A stretch of 64,000 bases of DNA from Glacieibacterium frigidum (lineage in GTDB: Bacteria; Pseudomonadota; Alphaproteobacteria; Sphingomonadales; Sphingomonadaceae), in NCBI RefSeq assembly GCF_007097155.1, contig NZ_VJWA01000001.1, forward strand, positions 708,501 through 772,500, written 5' to 3'. Each line of letters begins with the position of its first letter. Position 1 is the stretch's first letter. The notes below the pieces were generated by a model. That model saw only the letters and a list, made by a program, of their open reading frames with translations. It was not told the origin of the DNA and did not search any database. The translations under genes were made by a program, and so were the position numbers. Positions 19,436 through 28,696 of the stretch are shown here, one piece after another.

Positions 19436-21682
19436 CACGATTTCGCGGCGGCAGCGCCGCGTCGCGAGGCCGATCATCGCGAAGCCGGCGAGGAGCTGCG
19501 CCCAGACCTGCGGCTCGGGCACGGTGCCGACGCCACCGGTGATCGTCGCGTTGACGTCGATGGTCATGTGCGACAGCGCGAGATCGTCGAGGCCGAGGAA
19601 GCGGCTGAAACTCTCGAGCAGCAGCGTGCGCGAGTAATTGCCTGCCGTCAGGCCCGCGGTGGCGAAGCTGAGTTGCGCGCCGGTATAGGTCATGTCGCCG
19701 TCGATGCCCGCGAACGACGCGCCAGTCAGGCTGAACGGCCCGCCCGCACCGGTGAAGCTGCCGCCGAGATTTTCGGAGAAGGTCGAAAGCGCGATGTCGT
19801 TGAGCACGCCGAAATCGGTGGTGATCGTCTGCGTGCCTGCTGCGAAGCTGCCGAGATCGAGTGTGTAGCTGTTCGCCCCCGTCGCGGTCAGCGTGCCGAA
19901 CCCCGCCGCCTTGAACAGCGAGGCGAGCGAAACCTGGGTGACCTTGCCGGTCAGCGTCAGCGTCGCGTCGGCGACGTTGTCGAAGTTGTTGGCGATCGTC
20001 AGCGACTGGCCCGCGAAGTCGCCGCTGACGCTGCCATAGGCGAGGGTGGCGTCGGCGGTGCCGCCGTTCGCAGCGACGACGAAGTCCGCCCCCGTCACGC
20101 TGACACTCGCGGCGTTCGTATTCTGCACCGCGCCGCGCAGCGTCGTCTCCGTGCCGAGGTTGGTGATCGTCAGCGTCCGCGTCGCCGCGCCGACGCGCTG
20201 CACGCCGAGGTCGAGCGTCGATCCCGAAAGGCCGGTCGCCGACAGCGTCTGCGTCGCGCTGGTCGCCTCGATCGTGCCGGTGCCGGTGACGTTGGCGCGC
20301 GCGGCGAAGCTGTTGCCGCTGCCGAAGCCTGCGTTCTGATAGTCGGCGGTGACCGCGACGACGTTGGCCCCCAGCGACAGCGCGCCGTTGATGACGAGCA
20401 GGCGTGGCGTGTAGGTCCCCGTGCCGAACGCCAGTACCGCGCCCGCGTCGCTCTGCCCGGTGCCGCCGGTGAGGCCGGCGAGGGTCAGCGTGCCCTCACT
20501 GGCGCGGACGATGCCGCTGAAGCCACTGATGCTGTTGGTCACCGATGTCCCGATGAATCCGTGGCCGAAGATCGTGCCCGAATTCGCCAAGGTGCCAGGG
20601 GTGGTGAAGCTGCTGTCGACCTGCGCGGCGGTGCCGCCGAGCAGCACGATTCCCCGGTTGGCGAAGTTATCCCCTAAGCTGAATTCCCGTCCATCGACAA
20701 TTTCGAGGCGGCCGCTGGCGTTGATCACCGACAGCGTTTCTTCGAGCGCGTTACTCGCCCCTCCAACATCGTAGCCCGTCAATATTTGCGATGCTTCGCC
20801 CGACAGGCGGACCACCGTGTCGGTCGCGGTGCCCGTCGTGCCGATGGACTGGATAAAGGCGGATCCTGAATCTGTGCGCAGCGTCAGCGTTCCCGCGCGC
20901 GACGCATAGACACCCTTCGACAGGTTAGCACCGCTCAGGTTGGTGAGCGCGGAGTTGGTTCCCATCGTCAAATTCTGACCGTCGGCGAACATCGTCGCGT
21001 CTTTCGAGTTCTCGTAGAGGCCGCCAGCGAGCGACATCTGACTAGTTCCCGCAATCAACGAGCCCGTATTGTACAGCCCGGCGTTGCGGTTGGTGCCGAC
21101 CCCGGCACCCGACAGTCCCGACGCCGTGCCCAAGGGGTCGATATTGATCTCCCTGGGCCCCGTCGACCGGATCGTACCTTGGTTGTTGAGGATGCCCGCA
21201 TTAGCCAGGATGCGCGCCGAACCGAGCACCGTCTGACCCGCGCCCAGCGTTATCGAACTGGCGCTGCCATTGAACAGAACTGTATTTGCCGCATTTGCCA
21301 AGACGATCGTGCCCGTCCCGCTGACGATCACCGTCGCCCCAGTTGTTGCGCGGAGACTGCCCGTGACATCGATCAAGCCGTTGTTGACGAGCGCGCTGAC
21401 GGTAAAAACACCTCCGGTCTGCCGTAATGCAGCGCCCGACGCAATCTGTACCGAGCCTGTAGACGTGGTGCTTGAAACATCCGCTCGCCCCGTGCTGATG
21501 ATCGCCGTGTCAGTGGTCCCGGGAACACGGCCGCAGTCCCAGTTTGCGGCGGTGGCGAAATTGCCGCCGACGCTACCATTCCAATTGCAGTCCGCCGCCC
21601 GCGCCGCCCCCGGCAGCGCGGCGACGCCGAGCAGGATGGCGGCGCGGACACCGCGCACGCGGTCGATCGTCAGTTTGGTCAT
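19427..21682 (-). CDS. Large exported PEPxxWA-CTERM protein with autotransporter-passenger-like repeats
   Basis: 751 residues from the ATG at 21680-21682. A signal peptide (about 1-29, ending ARAA) leads to WNGSVGGNFATAANWDCGRVPGTTDTAIIS, the motif seen at the start of many autotransporter passengers. Long Gly/Ser/Thr/Asn-rich repeats follow, with recurring NxG-I and L-T-L patterns consistent with a parallel beta-helix. There is no C-terminal beta-barrel. The protein ends in VPEPQVWAQLLAGFAMIGL and a basic tail, a variant PEPxxWA signal. It is therefore probably surface-delivered through the exosortase route instead of by autotransport. Function unknown, possibly adhesion. Confidence 0.75.
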   Translation of the reverse strand: MTKLTIDRVRGVRAAILLGVAALPGAARAADCNWNGSVGGNFATAANWDCGRVPGTTDTAIISTGRADVSSTTSTGSVQIASGAALRQTGGVFTVSALVNNGLIDVTGSLRATTGATVIVSGTGTIVLANAANTVLFNGSASSITLGAGQTVLGSARILANAGILNNQGTIRSTGPREINIDPLGTASGLSGAGVGTNRNAGLYNTGSLIAGTSQMSLAGGLYENSKDATMFADGQNLTMGTNSALTNLSGANLSKGVYASRAGTLTLRTDSGSAFIQSIGTTGTATDTVVRLSGEASQILTGYDVGGASNALEETLSVINASGRLEIVDGREFSLGDNFANRGIVLLGGTAAQVDSSFTTPGTLANSGTIFGHGFIGTSVTNSISGFSGIVRASEGTLTLAGLTGGTGQSDAGAVLAFGTGTYTPRLLVINGALSLGANVVAVTADYQNAGFGSGNSFAARANVTGTGTIEATSATQTLSATGLSGSTLDLGVQRVGAATRTLTITNLGTETTLRGAVQNTNAASVSVTGADFVVAANGGTADATLAYGSVSGDFAGQSLTIANNFDNVADATLTLTGKVTQVSLASLFKAAGFGTLTATGANSYTLDLGSFAAGTQTITTDFGVLNDIALSTFSENLGGSFTGAGGPFSLTGASFAGIDGDMTYTGAQLSFATAGLTAGNYSRTLLLESFSRFLGLDDLALSHMTIDVNATITGGVGTVPEPQVWAQLLAGFAMIGLATRRCRREIVSS

Positions 21683-21820
21683 GTGGCCCCCGGCATCGCA
21701 ACGTACCGCGAGCACAACGCCCGCCCGCGCAGGGGTCGCAGAGGCAAAAGCCCTTGTTAAGCAGTCAGCTACCCAAAATGGGTCAGTTGCGCGGCTTTCT
21801 CGGTCGCGGGTGCCCCGGGG

Positions 21821-22366
21821 TCAGTTCTTCTCGCGCGTCAGGCGGTCGACCCAGGCGATGCCGACCGCCGACACGATGAAGATCGTGTGGATGATCGTCT
21901 GCCACATCACGCCGGTCTCGGTGACGCGCGCGCCCGCGGTGCCGATGTTCGACGCCTCGATGAAGGTGCGAAGCAGGTGGATCGACGAGATGCCGATGAT
22001 CGCCATCGCCAGCTTGACCTTGAGGACGCCGGCATTGACGTGGCTCAGCCACTCGGGCTGGTCGGGGTGGTTCTCCAGCCCCAGGCGCGACACGAAGGTC
22101 TCGTAGCCGCCGACGATGACCATGACGAGCAGGTTGGAGATCATCACCACGTCGATCAGGCCGAGGACGATCAGCATGATCTCCTGCTCGCCGACGCTGT
22201 TCGCGGTCGCGACGAGGTGCAGCAGCTCCTTCAGGAACAGCCAGACATAGACCGCCTGCGCGACGATCAGCCCGATATACAGCGGCACCTGCAGCCAGCG
22301 CGATCCGAAGATCAACAGCGGCAGCGGCGCAAGCCGCTTCGCGGGTCCGGTGGGGGCAGGGGTCAT
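21821..22366 (-). CDS. UPF0114/YqhA-family membrane protein
   Basis: 181 residues from the ATG at 22364-22366. Four hydrophobic segments are evident (about 22-45, 58-80, 118-135, 150-168). [40 protein letters not shown] and [20 protein letters not shown] match the UPF0114 family, whose biochemical role is not established. It lies directly after the Mla-type operon on the same strand with a 22-bp gap and may be the last gene of that transcript. Confidence 0.88.
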   Translation of the reverse strand: MTPAPTGPAKRLAPLPLLIFGSRWLQVPLYIGLIVAQAVYVWLFLKELLHLVATANSVGEQEIMLIVLGLIDVVMISNLLVMVIVGGYETFVSRLGLENHPDQPEWLSHVNAGVLKVKLAMAIIGISSIHLLRTFIEASNIGTAGARVTETGVMWQTIIHTIFIVSAVGIAWVDRLTREKN

Positions 22367-22388
22367 TTCGGCGATATAGTGCGGCGGC

Positions 22389-22979
22389 TCAGCGCGGCAA
22401 CCACGCCGCGACCTCGCCCGCCACCGCATTCGCAGCGCTGTTCAATGCGACCGCGACATCGCCCGGCGCCTGGCTCGACACCGGCACGCGCCGGTCGAAG
22501 CGGCGGACCAGCAGCGTCTTGCCGCCGTCGCCCGACAGCAGCGCATCGTAGCGCAGCACTACCGCGGGGGCGGCGGCATCGCGCACGTCGAGGCTGAACT
22601 CGACGAGTTGTCCTGACAAAGTGCGCGCCGCGCCGACGTTCGACTGGCGCGCGTCGATCACCGGCACGCCGCCCGCCGCAATCGTATCGGCCAGCACGCG
22701 CGCGAACAGCTTGTTGGGCTGCTCGGCCCAGGTCGCGCCGGTCAGGTAGGCCAGCTCGGTATCGCGGGTGATGACCGGCAGGCGCAGCGTCTGCAGCGGC
22801 CCCGGTACCGTCGGCGTGACGACGCTGACCGACCGCGACAGATCCGCCGCCGGTGCCCCGACGGTTGCGGTGGCACGCAGCGTCAGCAGCGCGACCGGCG
22901 CCTTGTCGTTGCCGCCGATCTGCACGAGCGGGCCGCAGGCGCTCAGCGCGAGGGCGGCGAGGGGGATCAGCAACCGCAT
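22389..22979 (-). CDS. ABC-type transport auxiliary lipoprotein (PqiC/LbcA-like)
   Basis: 196 residues from the ATG at 22977-22979. A lipoprotein signal with lipobox LALSAC places Cys near residue 15. The mature part shows the DUF330-like pattern ([20 protein letters not shown], then [26 protein letters not shown] and [11 protein letters not shown]). Such lipoproteins pair with MCE transporters and link them to the outer membrane. The gene starts 1 bp after the MCE-protein stop, supporting joint function. Confidence 0.85.
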   Translation of the reverse strand: MRLLIPLAALALSACGPLVQIGGNDKAPVALLTLRATATVGAPAADLSRSVSVVTPTVPGPLQTLRLPVITRDTELAYLTGATWAEQPNKLFARVLADTIAAGGVPVIDARQSNVGAARTLSGQLVEFSLDVRDAAAPAVVLRYDALLSGDGGKTLLVRRFDRRVPVSSQAPGDVAVALNSAANAVAGEVAAWLPR

Positions 22980-22980
22980 C

Positions 22981-23955
22981 TTACTTGGCCTTCGCATTGG
23001 GGTCGTATTCGGGCAGGCGGCGGCCGCCGAGCAGCGCGCTCGCCGGGTCCTCGTCGAGCTTCGCCGACACCGCGCCCAGCGACGTCGTCACGGCGCGCAG
23101 GTCGCTGATCAGCTGGCCGATTTCGGGCACCGTGCGCTGCGACAGCGCGTCGACGCCGGGCTTGGCGGCCCCGACCAGTTCGTCGACTTTGGTCAGCGAA
23201 CTGTTGGCGCGCACCACGGTCTTGTCGAGATCAGCGACGAGCGTCCGCACCTCGCCGTTGAGCAGGCGGTCGGTCGAGCCCGCGACCTTGCCCAGCTGCT
23301 CGACCGCCAGCGTCGCCGCGCGCAGCGTCTGGCGCGTCTCGGCGATGGTCGCCGCGATCTCCGGCCCGCGGTCGGCGAGCGCGTTCGACAGGCGATTGGT
23401 GTTCGCGAGGATGCCGCCGATCGATTCGCGGTTTTCGGGGTTCAGCAGCTTGTTCAGGCTGGCGGTTAGCTGCGAGACGTTGTTAAGCAGCTCAGGCGCA
23501 CTGGCGAGCAGCTGGCCCAAACCGCCGCGCTTGGCGGGAATGATCGGCCGGCCCCAGCCGCCGACTGCGGTAATCGGCGGCTGGCCGCCCATCGCGCCGG
23601 TCAGCGCGATCTGGCTGACGCCGGTGAAGCCGACGCCCTCAACCGTCGCAGTGGTGCCCTGCAGGATCGGGGTATCCTTGTCGATCGCGATGCGGACACG
23701 GACGAGCTGCGGCGCCTTGGGGACCAGCGCGATCTTCTGCACCGATCCGACGGGCACGCCGTTGAAGGCGACCGCGCTGCCGACCGCAAGGCCGGTGATG
23801 CCGTTCGAGAACAGGATGTCGTATTCGGGCTTGTCCTCGCCCGAGAAGCGCGCGAGCCACAGCACGGCGGCAAACAGCAGCACGGTGAAGGCGAGCACCA
23901 CCGAGCCGACGAGGACGTAAGAGCTGCGCGTTTCCACTTCAGGCGGCCTTTTCAC
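22981..23955 (-). CDS. MlaD-family MCE substrate-binding protein
   Basis: 324 residues. One N-terminal transmembrane anchor (about 13-34) is followed by an MCE domain (YDILFSNGITGLAVGSAVAFNGVPVGSVQKI onward, roughly 45-125). A long helical region suited to oligomeric tunnel formation extends to the C-terminus. MCE proteins shuttle lipids between inner and outer membranes. It starts 17 bp inside the ATPase gene and is followed 1 bp later by the lipoprotein gene. Longer than E. coli MlaD (about 180 residues), closer to the extended MCE type of Alphaproteobacteria. Confidence 0.9.
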   Translation of the reverse strand: MKRPPEVETRSSYVLVGSVVLAFTVLLFAAVLWLARFSGEDKPEYDILFSNGITGLAVGSAVAFNGVPVGSVQKIALVPKAPQLVRVRIAIDKDTPILQGTTATVEGVGFTGVSQIALTGAMGGQPPITAVGGWGRPIIPAKRGGLGQLLASAPELLNNVSQLTASLNKLLNPENRESIGGILANTNRLSNALADRGPEIAATIAETRQTLRAATLAVEQLGKVAGSTDRLLNGEVRTLVADLDKTVVRANSSLTKVDELVGAAKPGVDALSQRTVPEIGQLISDLRAVTTSLGAVSAKLDEDPASALLGGRRLPEYDPNAKAK

Positions 23956-24766
23956 TTGGCATCGCGGCGCGGCCGCGGGGCCCGCGGAAATATTCCTGGA
24001 CCCATGGATGGTCGAACGCCATTAATTCCGCAATCGTTCCGACCTTCAGGACCTGCCCGTCGGCGAGCACCGCGACCCGGTCGCAGATCGCGTGCAGCGT
24101 ATCGAGGTCGTGGGTGATCAGGAATACCGTCAGCCCCAGCGTGTCGCGCAGCGTGCGGATCAGCTCGTCGAACGCCGCCGCGCCGATCGGGTCGAGCCCC
24201 GCGGTCGGCTCGTCGAGGAACAGCAGCCGCGGATCGAGCGCCAGCGCGCGCGCCAGGCCTGCCCGCTTGCGCATGCCGCCTGACAGCTCGTTCGGGAAGC
24301 GCGGCCCGGCATAGGCGGGCAGGCCGACCATGGCGATCTTGTAGCCCGCGATCTCGTCCATCAGCTTGGGCTCGAGCTTGAAGAACTCGCGCATCGGCAC
24401 TTCGATATTCTCGGCGACGGTCAGCGAGCTGAACAGCGCGCCGTTCTGAAACAGCACGCCCCAGCGGCGGCGCAGGTCCTTGGCCTCGGCGGCGTCGAGC
24501 GACGCGACATTCTCGCCGAACACCTCGATCTCGCCCGCCTGCGGGGTCTGCAGCCCGATGATCGAGCGCATCAGCACCGACTTGCCGGTGCCCGAACCGC
24601 CGACGACGCCCAGGATCTCGCCGCGCCGCACTTCGAGGTTGAGGTCGCGGTGCACGACCTGGTCGCCGAAGCCGTTGTCGAGGCCGGTGACGCGGATGAC
24701 GATCTCCGCATTGTCCGCCGCCCGGCTGCGCGCGGCGTTGGTCGAGGGGTTGCGCGGCGCGGCCAT
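23939..24766 (-). CDS. MlaF-type ABC transporter ATPase
   Basis: 275 residues. Walker A GGSGTGKS is at 56-63, the signature reads LSGGMRKRAGLARAL, and Walker B is LLFLDEPTAGLDP. A basic/Asn-rich N-terminal tail of about 22 residues precedes the domain. It energises lipid transport with the permease and MCE protein of this operon. Its start codon shares one base with the permease stop (TGATG), and its 3' end overlaps the MCE gene by 17 bp. Confidence 0.92.
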   Translation of the reverse strand: MAAPRNPSTNAARSRAADNAEIVIRVTGLDNGFGDQVVHRDLNLEVRRGEILGVVGGSGTGKSVLMRSIIGLQTPQAGEIEVFGENVASLDAAEAKDLRRRWGVLFQNGALFSSLTVAENIEVPMREFFKLEPKLMDEIAGYKIAMVGLPAYAGPRFPNELSGGMRKRAGLARALALDPRLLFLDEPTAGLDPIGAAAFDELIRTLRDTLGLTVFLITHDLDTLHAICDRVAVLADGQVLKVGTIAELMAFDHPWVQEYFRGPRGRAAMPSEKAA

Positions 24767-25908
24767 CAGATGAACCCCAGCGCGGTGAAAAACACCGCGA
24801 AGAACGCGTCGAGGACGATTACCAGGAAGATCGACTGGACCACCGCCGCGGTGGTGCGCTGACCGACCGATTCGGCGTTGCCGCTGACCTGCATGCCCTG
24901 GAAGCAGCCCGTCACCGCGATGATCGCGCCGAACACCGGCGCCTTGAACAGCCCGATCCAGAAGTCGGCGATCGGCACGACCTCCTGCAGGCGCTGGACG
25001 AAGGTCACCACCGGCATGTCGAGCGACAGCCAGCAGAACAGCCCGCCGCCGATGATCGCCATCAGCGAGCCGTAGAAGCCGAGCAGGACCATCATCAGCG
25101 AGGTCGCGATGACGCGCGGCAGCACCAGCACCTCGAAGGCGCTAAGGCCGATCGTCCGCATCGCGTCGATCTCCTCGTTCAGCTTCATGCTGCCGATCTG
25201 CGCCGCGAAGGCCGAGCCCGAGCGGCCCGCGACCATGATCGCGGTCAGCAGGATGCCCAGCTCGCGCACCGTCGAGCGGCCGATCAGGTTGACGACGAAC
25301 ACCTCGGCACCGAACTGCCGCAGCTGCACCGCGCCCTGCTGCGCCAGCACGATGCCGACCAGGAAGCTCAGGAGCCCGACGATGCCGAGCGCGTGGACGC
25401 CGACGACGTCCATCTGGTGGACGATCGAGTTCCAGCGGAACGAGCGGCGCGAAAACAGCGTCTGCGCCAGCGTCACCAGCGTCTTGCCGAGGAAGGCGAG
25501 GAAGTTGCCCAGCGTGTCGACCGCGCCGACGACGCCGCGGCCGATCTCTTCCAGGCGGCGGGTCATGCGCGGGCCGGGGTCGGGGCGAATCTTGACGTCG
25601 GGATCGGCGGCGCCGACCTGCTCGATCAGCCGTGTCGCATCTTCGGACGCGCCGGTCAGCGTCGTGCCGGGATGATCGCGCGTCAGCCGGTGGACGAGCC
25701 ACGCGCCGATCGTGTCGATCCGCTCGATCTGCGACAGATCGACGGTCAGCCCGCTGCCGCCGGCAGGCAGCGCTCGCAGCTGCGGCTCGACCGGCCCGAT
25801 GTGCGCGACGGTCCAGCGTCCGGTCAGCACGATACGCCGGCTGTCGCCGGTGGCTTCGTCGAGAAACGCCGCATCGTTCATCGTATCTGTGGTGGCGGAT
25901 GCAGGCAT
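24766..25908 (-). CDS. MlaE-type permease with N-terminal STAS-like domain
   Basis: 380 residues from the ATG at 25906-25908 (a second ATG nine codons later at 25881 is possible). The first 110 residues look like a STAS/anti-sigma-antagonist domain (RIVLTGRWTVAHIGPVE, LTVDLSQIERIDTIGAWLVHR). The remainder is the MlaE permease: a region with AQQGAVQLRQFGAEVFVVNLIG, RELGILLTAIMVAGRSGSAFAAQIGSMK and MRTIGLSAFEVLVLPR, in several membrane helices. The STAS-MlaE fusion takes the place of a separate MlaB. First gene of the lipid-transport operon. Confidence 0.92.
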   Translation of the reverse strand: MPASATTDTMNDAAFLDEATGDSRRIVLTGRWTVAHIGPVEPQLRALPAGGSGLTVDLSQIERIDTIGAWLVHRLTRDHPGTTLTGASEDATRLIEQVGAADPDVKIRPDPGPRMTRRLEEIGRGVVGAVDTLGNFLAFLGKTLVTLAQTLFSRRSFRWNSIVHQMDVVGVHALGIVGLLSFLVGIVLAQQGAVQLRQFGAEVFVVNLIGRSTVRELGILLTAIMVAGRSGSAFAAQIGSMKLNEEIDAMRTIGLSAFEVLVLPRVIATSLMMVLLGFYGSLMAIIGGGLFCWLSLDMPVVTFVQRLQEVVPIADFWIGLFKAPVFGAIIAVTGCFQGMQVSGNAESVGQRTTAAVVQSIFLVIVLDAFFAVFFTALGFI

Positions 25909-25981
25909 GGTTCGACAAGCCCCAATCGTTGGGGTCGCGTAAAGTTGCGCTTGGGCGTTCACGCCGTCATGAGCGGCAGCC

Positions 25982-26752
25982 ATGTGGACCGCGATCATCC
26001 TGGCCGGCGAGCGCCCCGGCGGCGACCCGTTCGCAGCCTCGCTCGGCGTCGCGGCGAAGGCCCTCATCCCAGTCGGCGGCGTGCCGATGCTGGCGCGGGT
26101 CGCCAGCACCCTGCTCGACTGTCCGGACATCTCGCGCATTCTCGTGCTGGCGCAGGACATCGACCGGCTGCGCGCCCATCCGGGCACGGCGTGGCTGGCG
26201 GACGAGGCGCGGGTCGAGTTCGGCGTGTCGGCGGCGGGGATCGCAGGCTCGGTGCGCGCGGTGGCGGGGGTCGCGGCGCCCTGGCCGGTGCTGGTCACGA
26301 CCGCCGACCATGCGCTGCTGACCCCGCCGATGGTCGCGGCCTTCCTGGGCAGCGCGGGCAGCGCCGACGTGGCGTTCGCGGTCGTCGAGCGGCGCGTGCT
26401 GCTCGCCGCCTATCCGAACAATGTCCGGACCTGGCTGCGCTTTCGCGGCGGGGCATGGTCGGGGGCCAATCTGTTCGCGCTGTCCGGGCCGCGGGCCTTC
26501 GCCGCGCTCGACCTGTGGGCGGGGGTGGAGCGCGAACGCAAGTCGGGATGGCGGCTGATCCTGAAGCTCGGCCCCGGGCTGCTGCTCGGCGCGGTGCTGC
26601 GCGTGCTGACCATCGAGGCCGCGGCGGCGCAGCTGGGGCGGCGGCTGGGCCTGACCGCGAAGGCGGTGGCGCTGCCGTTCGCGGAAGCCGCGATCGATGT
26701 CGACAAGGCGTCGGACCTGGCGTTGGCCGAAGCGATCGTCGCGGCGCGATGA
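25982..26752 (+). CDS. MobA-like nucleotidyltransferase
   Basis: 256 residues. The N-terminus WTAIILAGERPGG followed by KALIPVGGVPML matches NTP-transferase (MobA/GlmU-type) enzymes that attach a nucleotide to a phosphorylated sugar, alcohol or cofactor. VTTADHALL near 105 is the metal-binding Asp region. The substrate is not evident. It is coupled to the following HAD phosphatase by ATGA and divergent from the Mla operon, with about 70 bp between starts. A cytidylyltransferase role for a lipid head group is possible but only inferred from the neighbours. Confidence 0.8.
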   Translation: MWTAIILAGERPGGDPFAASLGVAAKALIPVGGVPMLARVASTLLDCPDISRILVLAQDIDRLRAHPGTAWLADEARVEFGVSAAGIAGSVRAVAGVAAPWPVLVTTADHALLTPPMVAAFLGSAGSADVAFAVVERRVLLAAYPNNVRTWLRFRGGAWSGANLFALSGPRAFAALDLWAGVERERKSGWRLILKLGPGLLLGAVLRVLTIEAAAAQLGRRLGLTAKAVALPFAEAAIDVDKASDLALAEAIVAAR

Positions 26753-27411
26753 CCCCGCTCAGCATCTTCGACATGGACCGCACCATCACGCGCAGCGGCA
26801 CCTGGTCGCCGTGGCTGTTGTTCTGGGCGGCGCGCGAGGCGCCGTGGCGGCTGGCGCTGCTGCCCGTCGCGGCGGTGTTCGGCGCGGCCTATCTGGCGAA
26901 GCGCGTGTCGCGCGCCCGGCTGAAGGAGCTGAACCAGCGCCTGCTGATGGGCGACGCGGTACCGCGCGCCCGCGTCGAGGCGGCGGCGCGGGCGTTCACC
27001 GCGCGGCTGCTGGACCGCGGGGTGTTTCCGGACGCGCTCCTGCGGCTCGAGGCCGAGCGCGCGGCAGGGCGCCGCGTCGTGTTGGCGACCGCAAGCTGCG
27101 AATTCTACGTCCGCGCCATCGCCGACGCGCTGGGTGTCGCCGATGTCGTCGCGACGCGGTCGGTGTGGGACGGCGACGTGCTGCGGGCGCGGTTGGCGGG
27201 GCCGAACTGCTACGGCCAGGCCAAGCGCGACATGGTCGAGGCGTGGCTGGCCGCGGAAGGCCTGACCGGCGCGCCGATCCGCTTCTTCTCCGACCATGTC
27301 AGCGACGTGCCGATGTTCGAGCTTGCCGACGAGCAAGTGGTGACCACGCCGACCCCGAAACTGCGCGCCGTCGCCCAGGCGCGCGGCTGGCCGATCATCG
27401 ACTGGGTCTGA
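26749..27411 (+). CDS. HAD-IB family phosphatase
   Basis: 220 residues from the ATG at 26749 that overlaps the preceding stop (ATGA). HAD motif I is IFDMDRTITRS with the nucleophile and acid Asp pair, motif II is VLATASCEFY, and motif IV is FSDHVSDVPMFE. It resembles the SerB/PgpP-like HAD-IB subfamily. With the upstream nucleotidyltransferase it likely forms a two-step nucleotide-activation/dephosphorylation pair; the metabolite is unknown. The very long frame upstream is a shadow of neighbouring genes. Confidence 0.85.
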   Translation: MTPLSIFDMDRTITRSGTWSPWLLFWAAREAPWRLALLPVAAVFGAAYLAKRVSRARLKELNQRLLMGDAVPRARVEAAARAFTARLLDRGVFPDALLRLEAERAAGRRVVLATASCEFYVRAIADALGVADVVATRSVWDGDVLRARLAGPNCYGQAKRDMVEAWLAAEGLTGAPIRFFSDHVSDVPMFELADEQVVTTPTPKLRAVAQARGWPIIDWV

Positions 27412-27419
27412 ATACGAAA

Positions 27420-27442
27420 ACGGGGGGCACATGGCCCCCCGT
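27420..27442. terminator. Bidirectional intrinsic terminator
   Basis: A 9-bp GC hairpin (ACGGGGGGC paired with GCCCCCCGT) sits between the convergent HAD gene and metalloprotease gene. On the minus strand it is followed by TTTTC, so it fits best as the terminator of the metalloprotease transcript and may also stop the plus-strand one. Confidence 0.75.
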
Positions 27443-27469
27443 CACGCTGCCATGAAGGCAGTCGAGGCT

Positions 27470-28696
27470 TTAGGCGGTCGCGACGCCCGAGCGACGGCGG
27501 CGCGCTGCTGCGCCGACGAGGCCGAAGCCGCCGATCATCAGCGCCCAAGTGCCGGGCTCCGGCACCGCGATCGCTGCGGTCGTGTTCAGGATCTTCGTCG
27601 AGAACGACTTGGTCGGCGCTGCCAGCACGTCGAACGCGATGTTCCAGCCCATCGCGTCGTAGGCGGCGAGGTCGAGCGCGTCGATCACGCTCTGCTGGCC
27701 GAAGGCGACGGTCGGGTCGAGGATGCCGAGCTGCGGCTGGCCGGGGGTGTTGTCCTTCCAGTGCGACGCCTGACGACCGTCGCCATAGGTGCGGCCGGTC
27801 GACATGTAGGCCGGGCCGTTGGCACCCTGGAAGATGGTCAGGCCGCCGTCGATCGAGAAGTAGGGCGCATCGCCGTTGGCGATCGTGCCGCCGACCGCGA
27901 GGTCGAGAACGCCGACGCCGATCGCCGTGCTCGCGGCGCTGTAGCGGAACGAATCCCACACCGTGAAGATCGCGAAGTCGTCGAGGTTGCCCGTGAAGCC
28001 CGTGTTGGTGTCATAGACATCGACGCCCGAGCGGAAACCGAGCGCGTGGCCGATCTCGTGGATCGCGACGCCGATGAAGTCGATTGCGTTCGACGAGATG
28101 CCGTCTTCCGGGTTGAAGTCGAAGTTGAACTGGGTGCTGAACTGCACCGTGCCGTCGGCCTGGATGCCTGCGTTGGCGCCCGTGTAAGTCGGGGTGAAGC
28201 CCAGCGCCTTCAGCAGCGAGGTGTTCGCCGAGAACACGGCGTTGTTGCCGCTCTGGTCGTTGTCGAGCACGCGGGTCAGCGGCAGGGCAACGCCGGTGCC
28301 GTCCTGGCGCGGACCGGAAATCAGCGCGTCGAAGGTCGCGAAACCCGGATCGCCGGCGACCGGCGTCAGGGTCGGCAGGACGGCGCGCTGGTCGAGGCGC
28401 GAGTTGCCGGTCGCCTTGATCTGGGCGAGCGTCTGCTCGGCACTGACGACCTGCGTCGTGCTGCCGGTCGAGCCGAGGACGTTCGGCGCGAGCTGCGAGA
28501 AGCCGACGTTCAGCTTGACGTTGACGTCGTTGGTGATGAGGTTTTCCCAGAAGTTCGCGGCGGCGCGGAAGCCGTCATACGCCTGGGTACCCGGGGTGAC
28601 GTTGTTGAGATTGCGCAGTTCGATGGTCAGCGCATTGGCCGGAACGGCGGCGGCGCTCGCCAGCAGGGCGGCCCCGATCAACTTGGTGAAGCGCAT
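27470..28696 (-). CDS. Exported PEPxxWA-CTERM zinc metalloprotease (paralogue 1)
   Basis: 408 residues. A signal peptide (about 1-22, ending ANA) precedes a conserved N-terminal region (FRAAANFWENLITNDVNVKL) and a zinc motif HEIGHALGF with H213, E214 and H217. The usual metzincin third His is absent at the expected place; an Asp in SGVD (226) may serve. The C-terminus is VPEPGTWALMIGGFGLVGAA plus an RRRR tail. It closely parallels the gene at 30452 and belongs with the PEP-CTERM-linked metalloproteases. It probably acts at the cell surface or outside. The 5' leader contains a composite stem-loop (28746-28780). Confidence 0.85.
   Translation of the reverse strand: MRFTKLIGAALLASAAAVPANALTIELRNLNNVTPGTQAYDGFRAAANFWENLITNDVNVKLNVGFSQLAPNVLGSTGSTTQVVSAEQTLAQIKATGNSRLDQRAVLPTLTPVAGDPGFATFDALISGPRQDGTGVALPLTRVLDNDQSGNNAVFSANTSLLKALGFTPTYTGANAGIQADGTVQFSTQFNFDFNPEDGISSNAIDFIGVAIHEIGHALGFRSGVDVYDTNTGFTGNLDDFAIFTVWDSFRYSAASTAIGVGVLDLAVGGTIANGDAPYFSIDGGLTIFQGANGPAYMSTGRTYGDGRQASHWKDNTPGQPQLGILDPTVAFGQQSVIDALDLAAYDAMGWNIAFDVLAAPTKSFSTKILNTTAAIAVPEPGTWALMIGGFGLVGAAARRRRSGVATA

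Noticed and set aside
25393..26748. Long upstream extension of the HAD phosphatase frame
   Set aside because: It runs antisense through the MlaE-type permease gene and through the nucleotidyltransferase in another frame; the ATG at 26749 with its ATGA overlap is the natural start.
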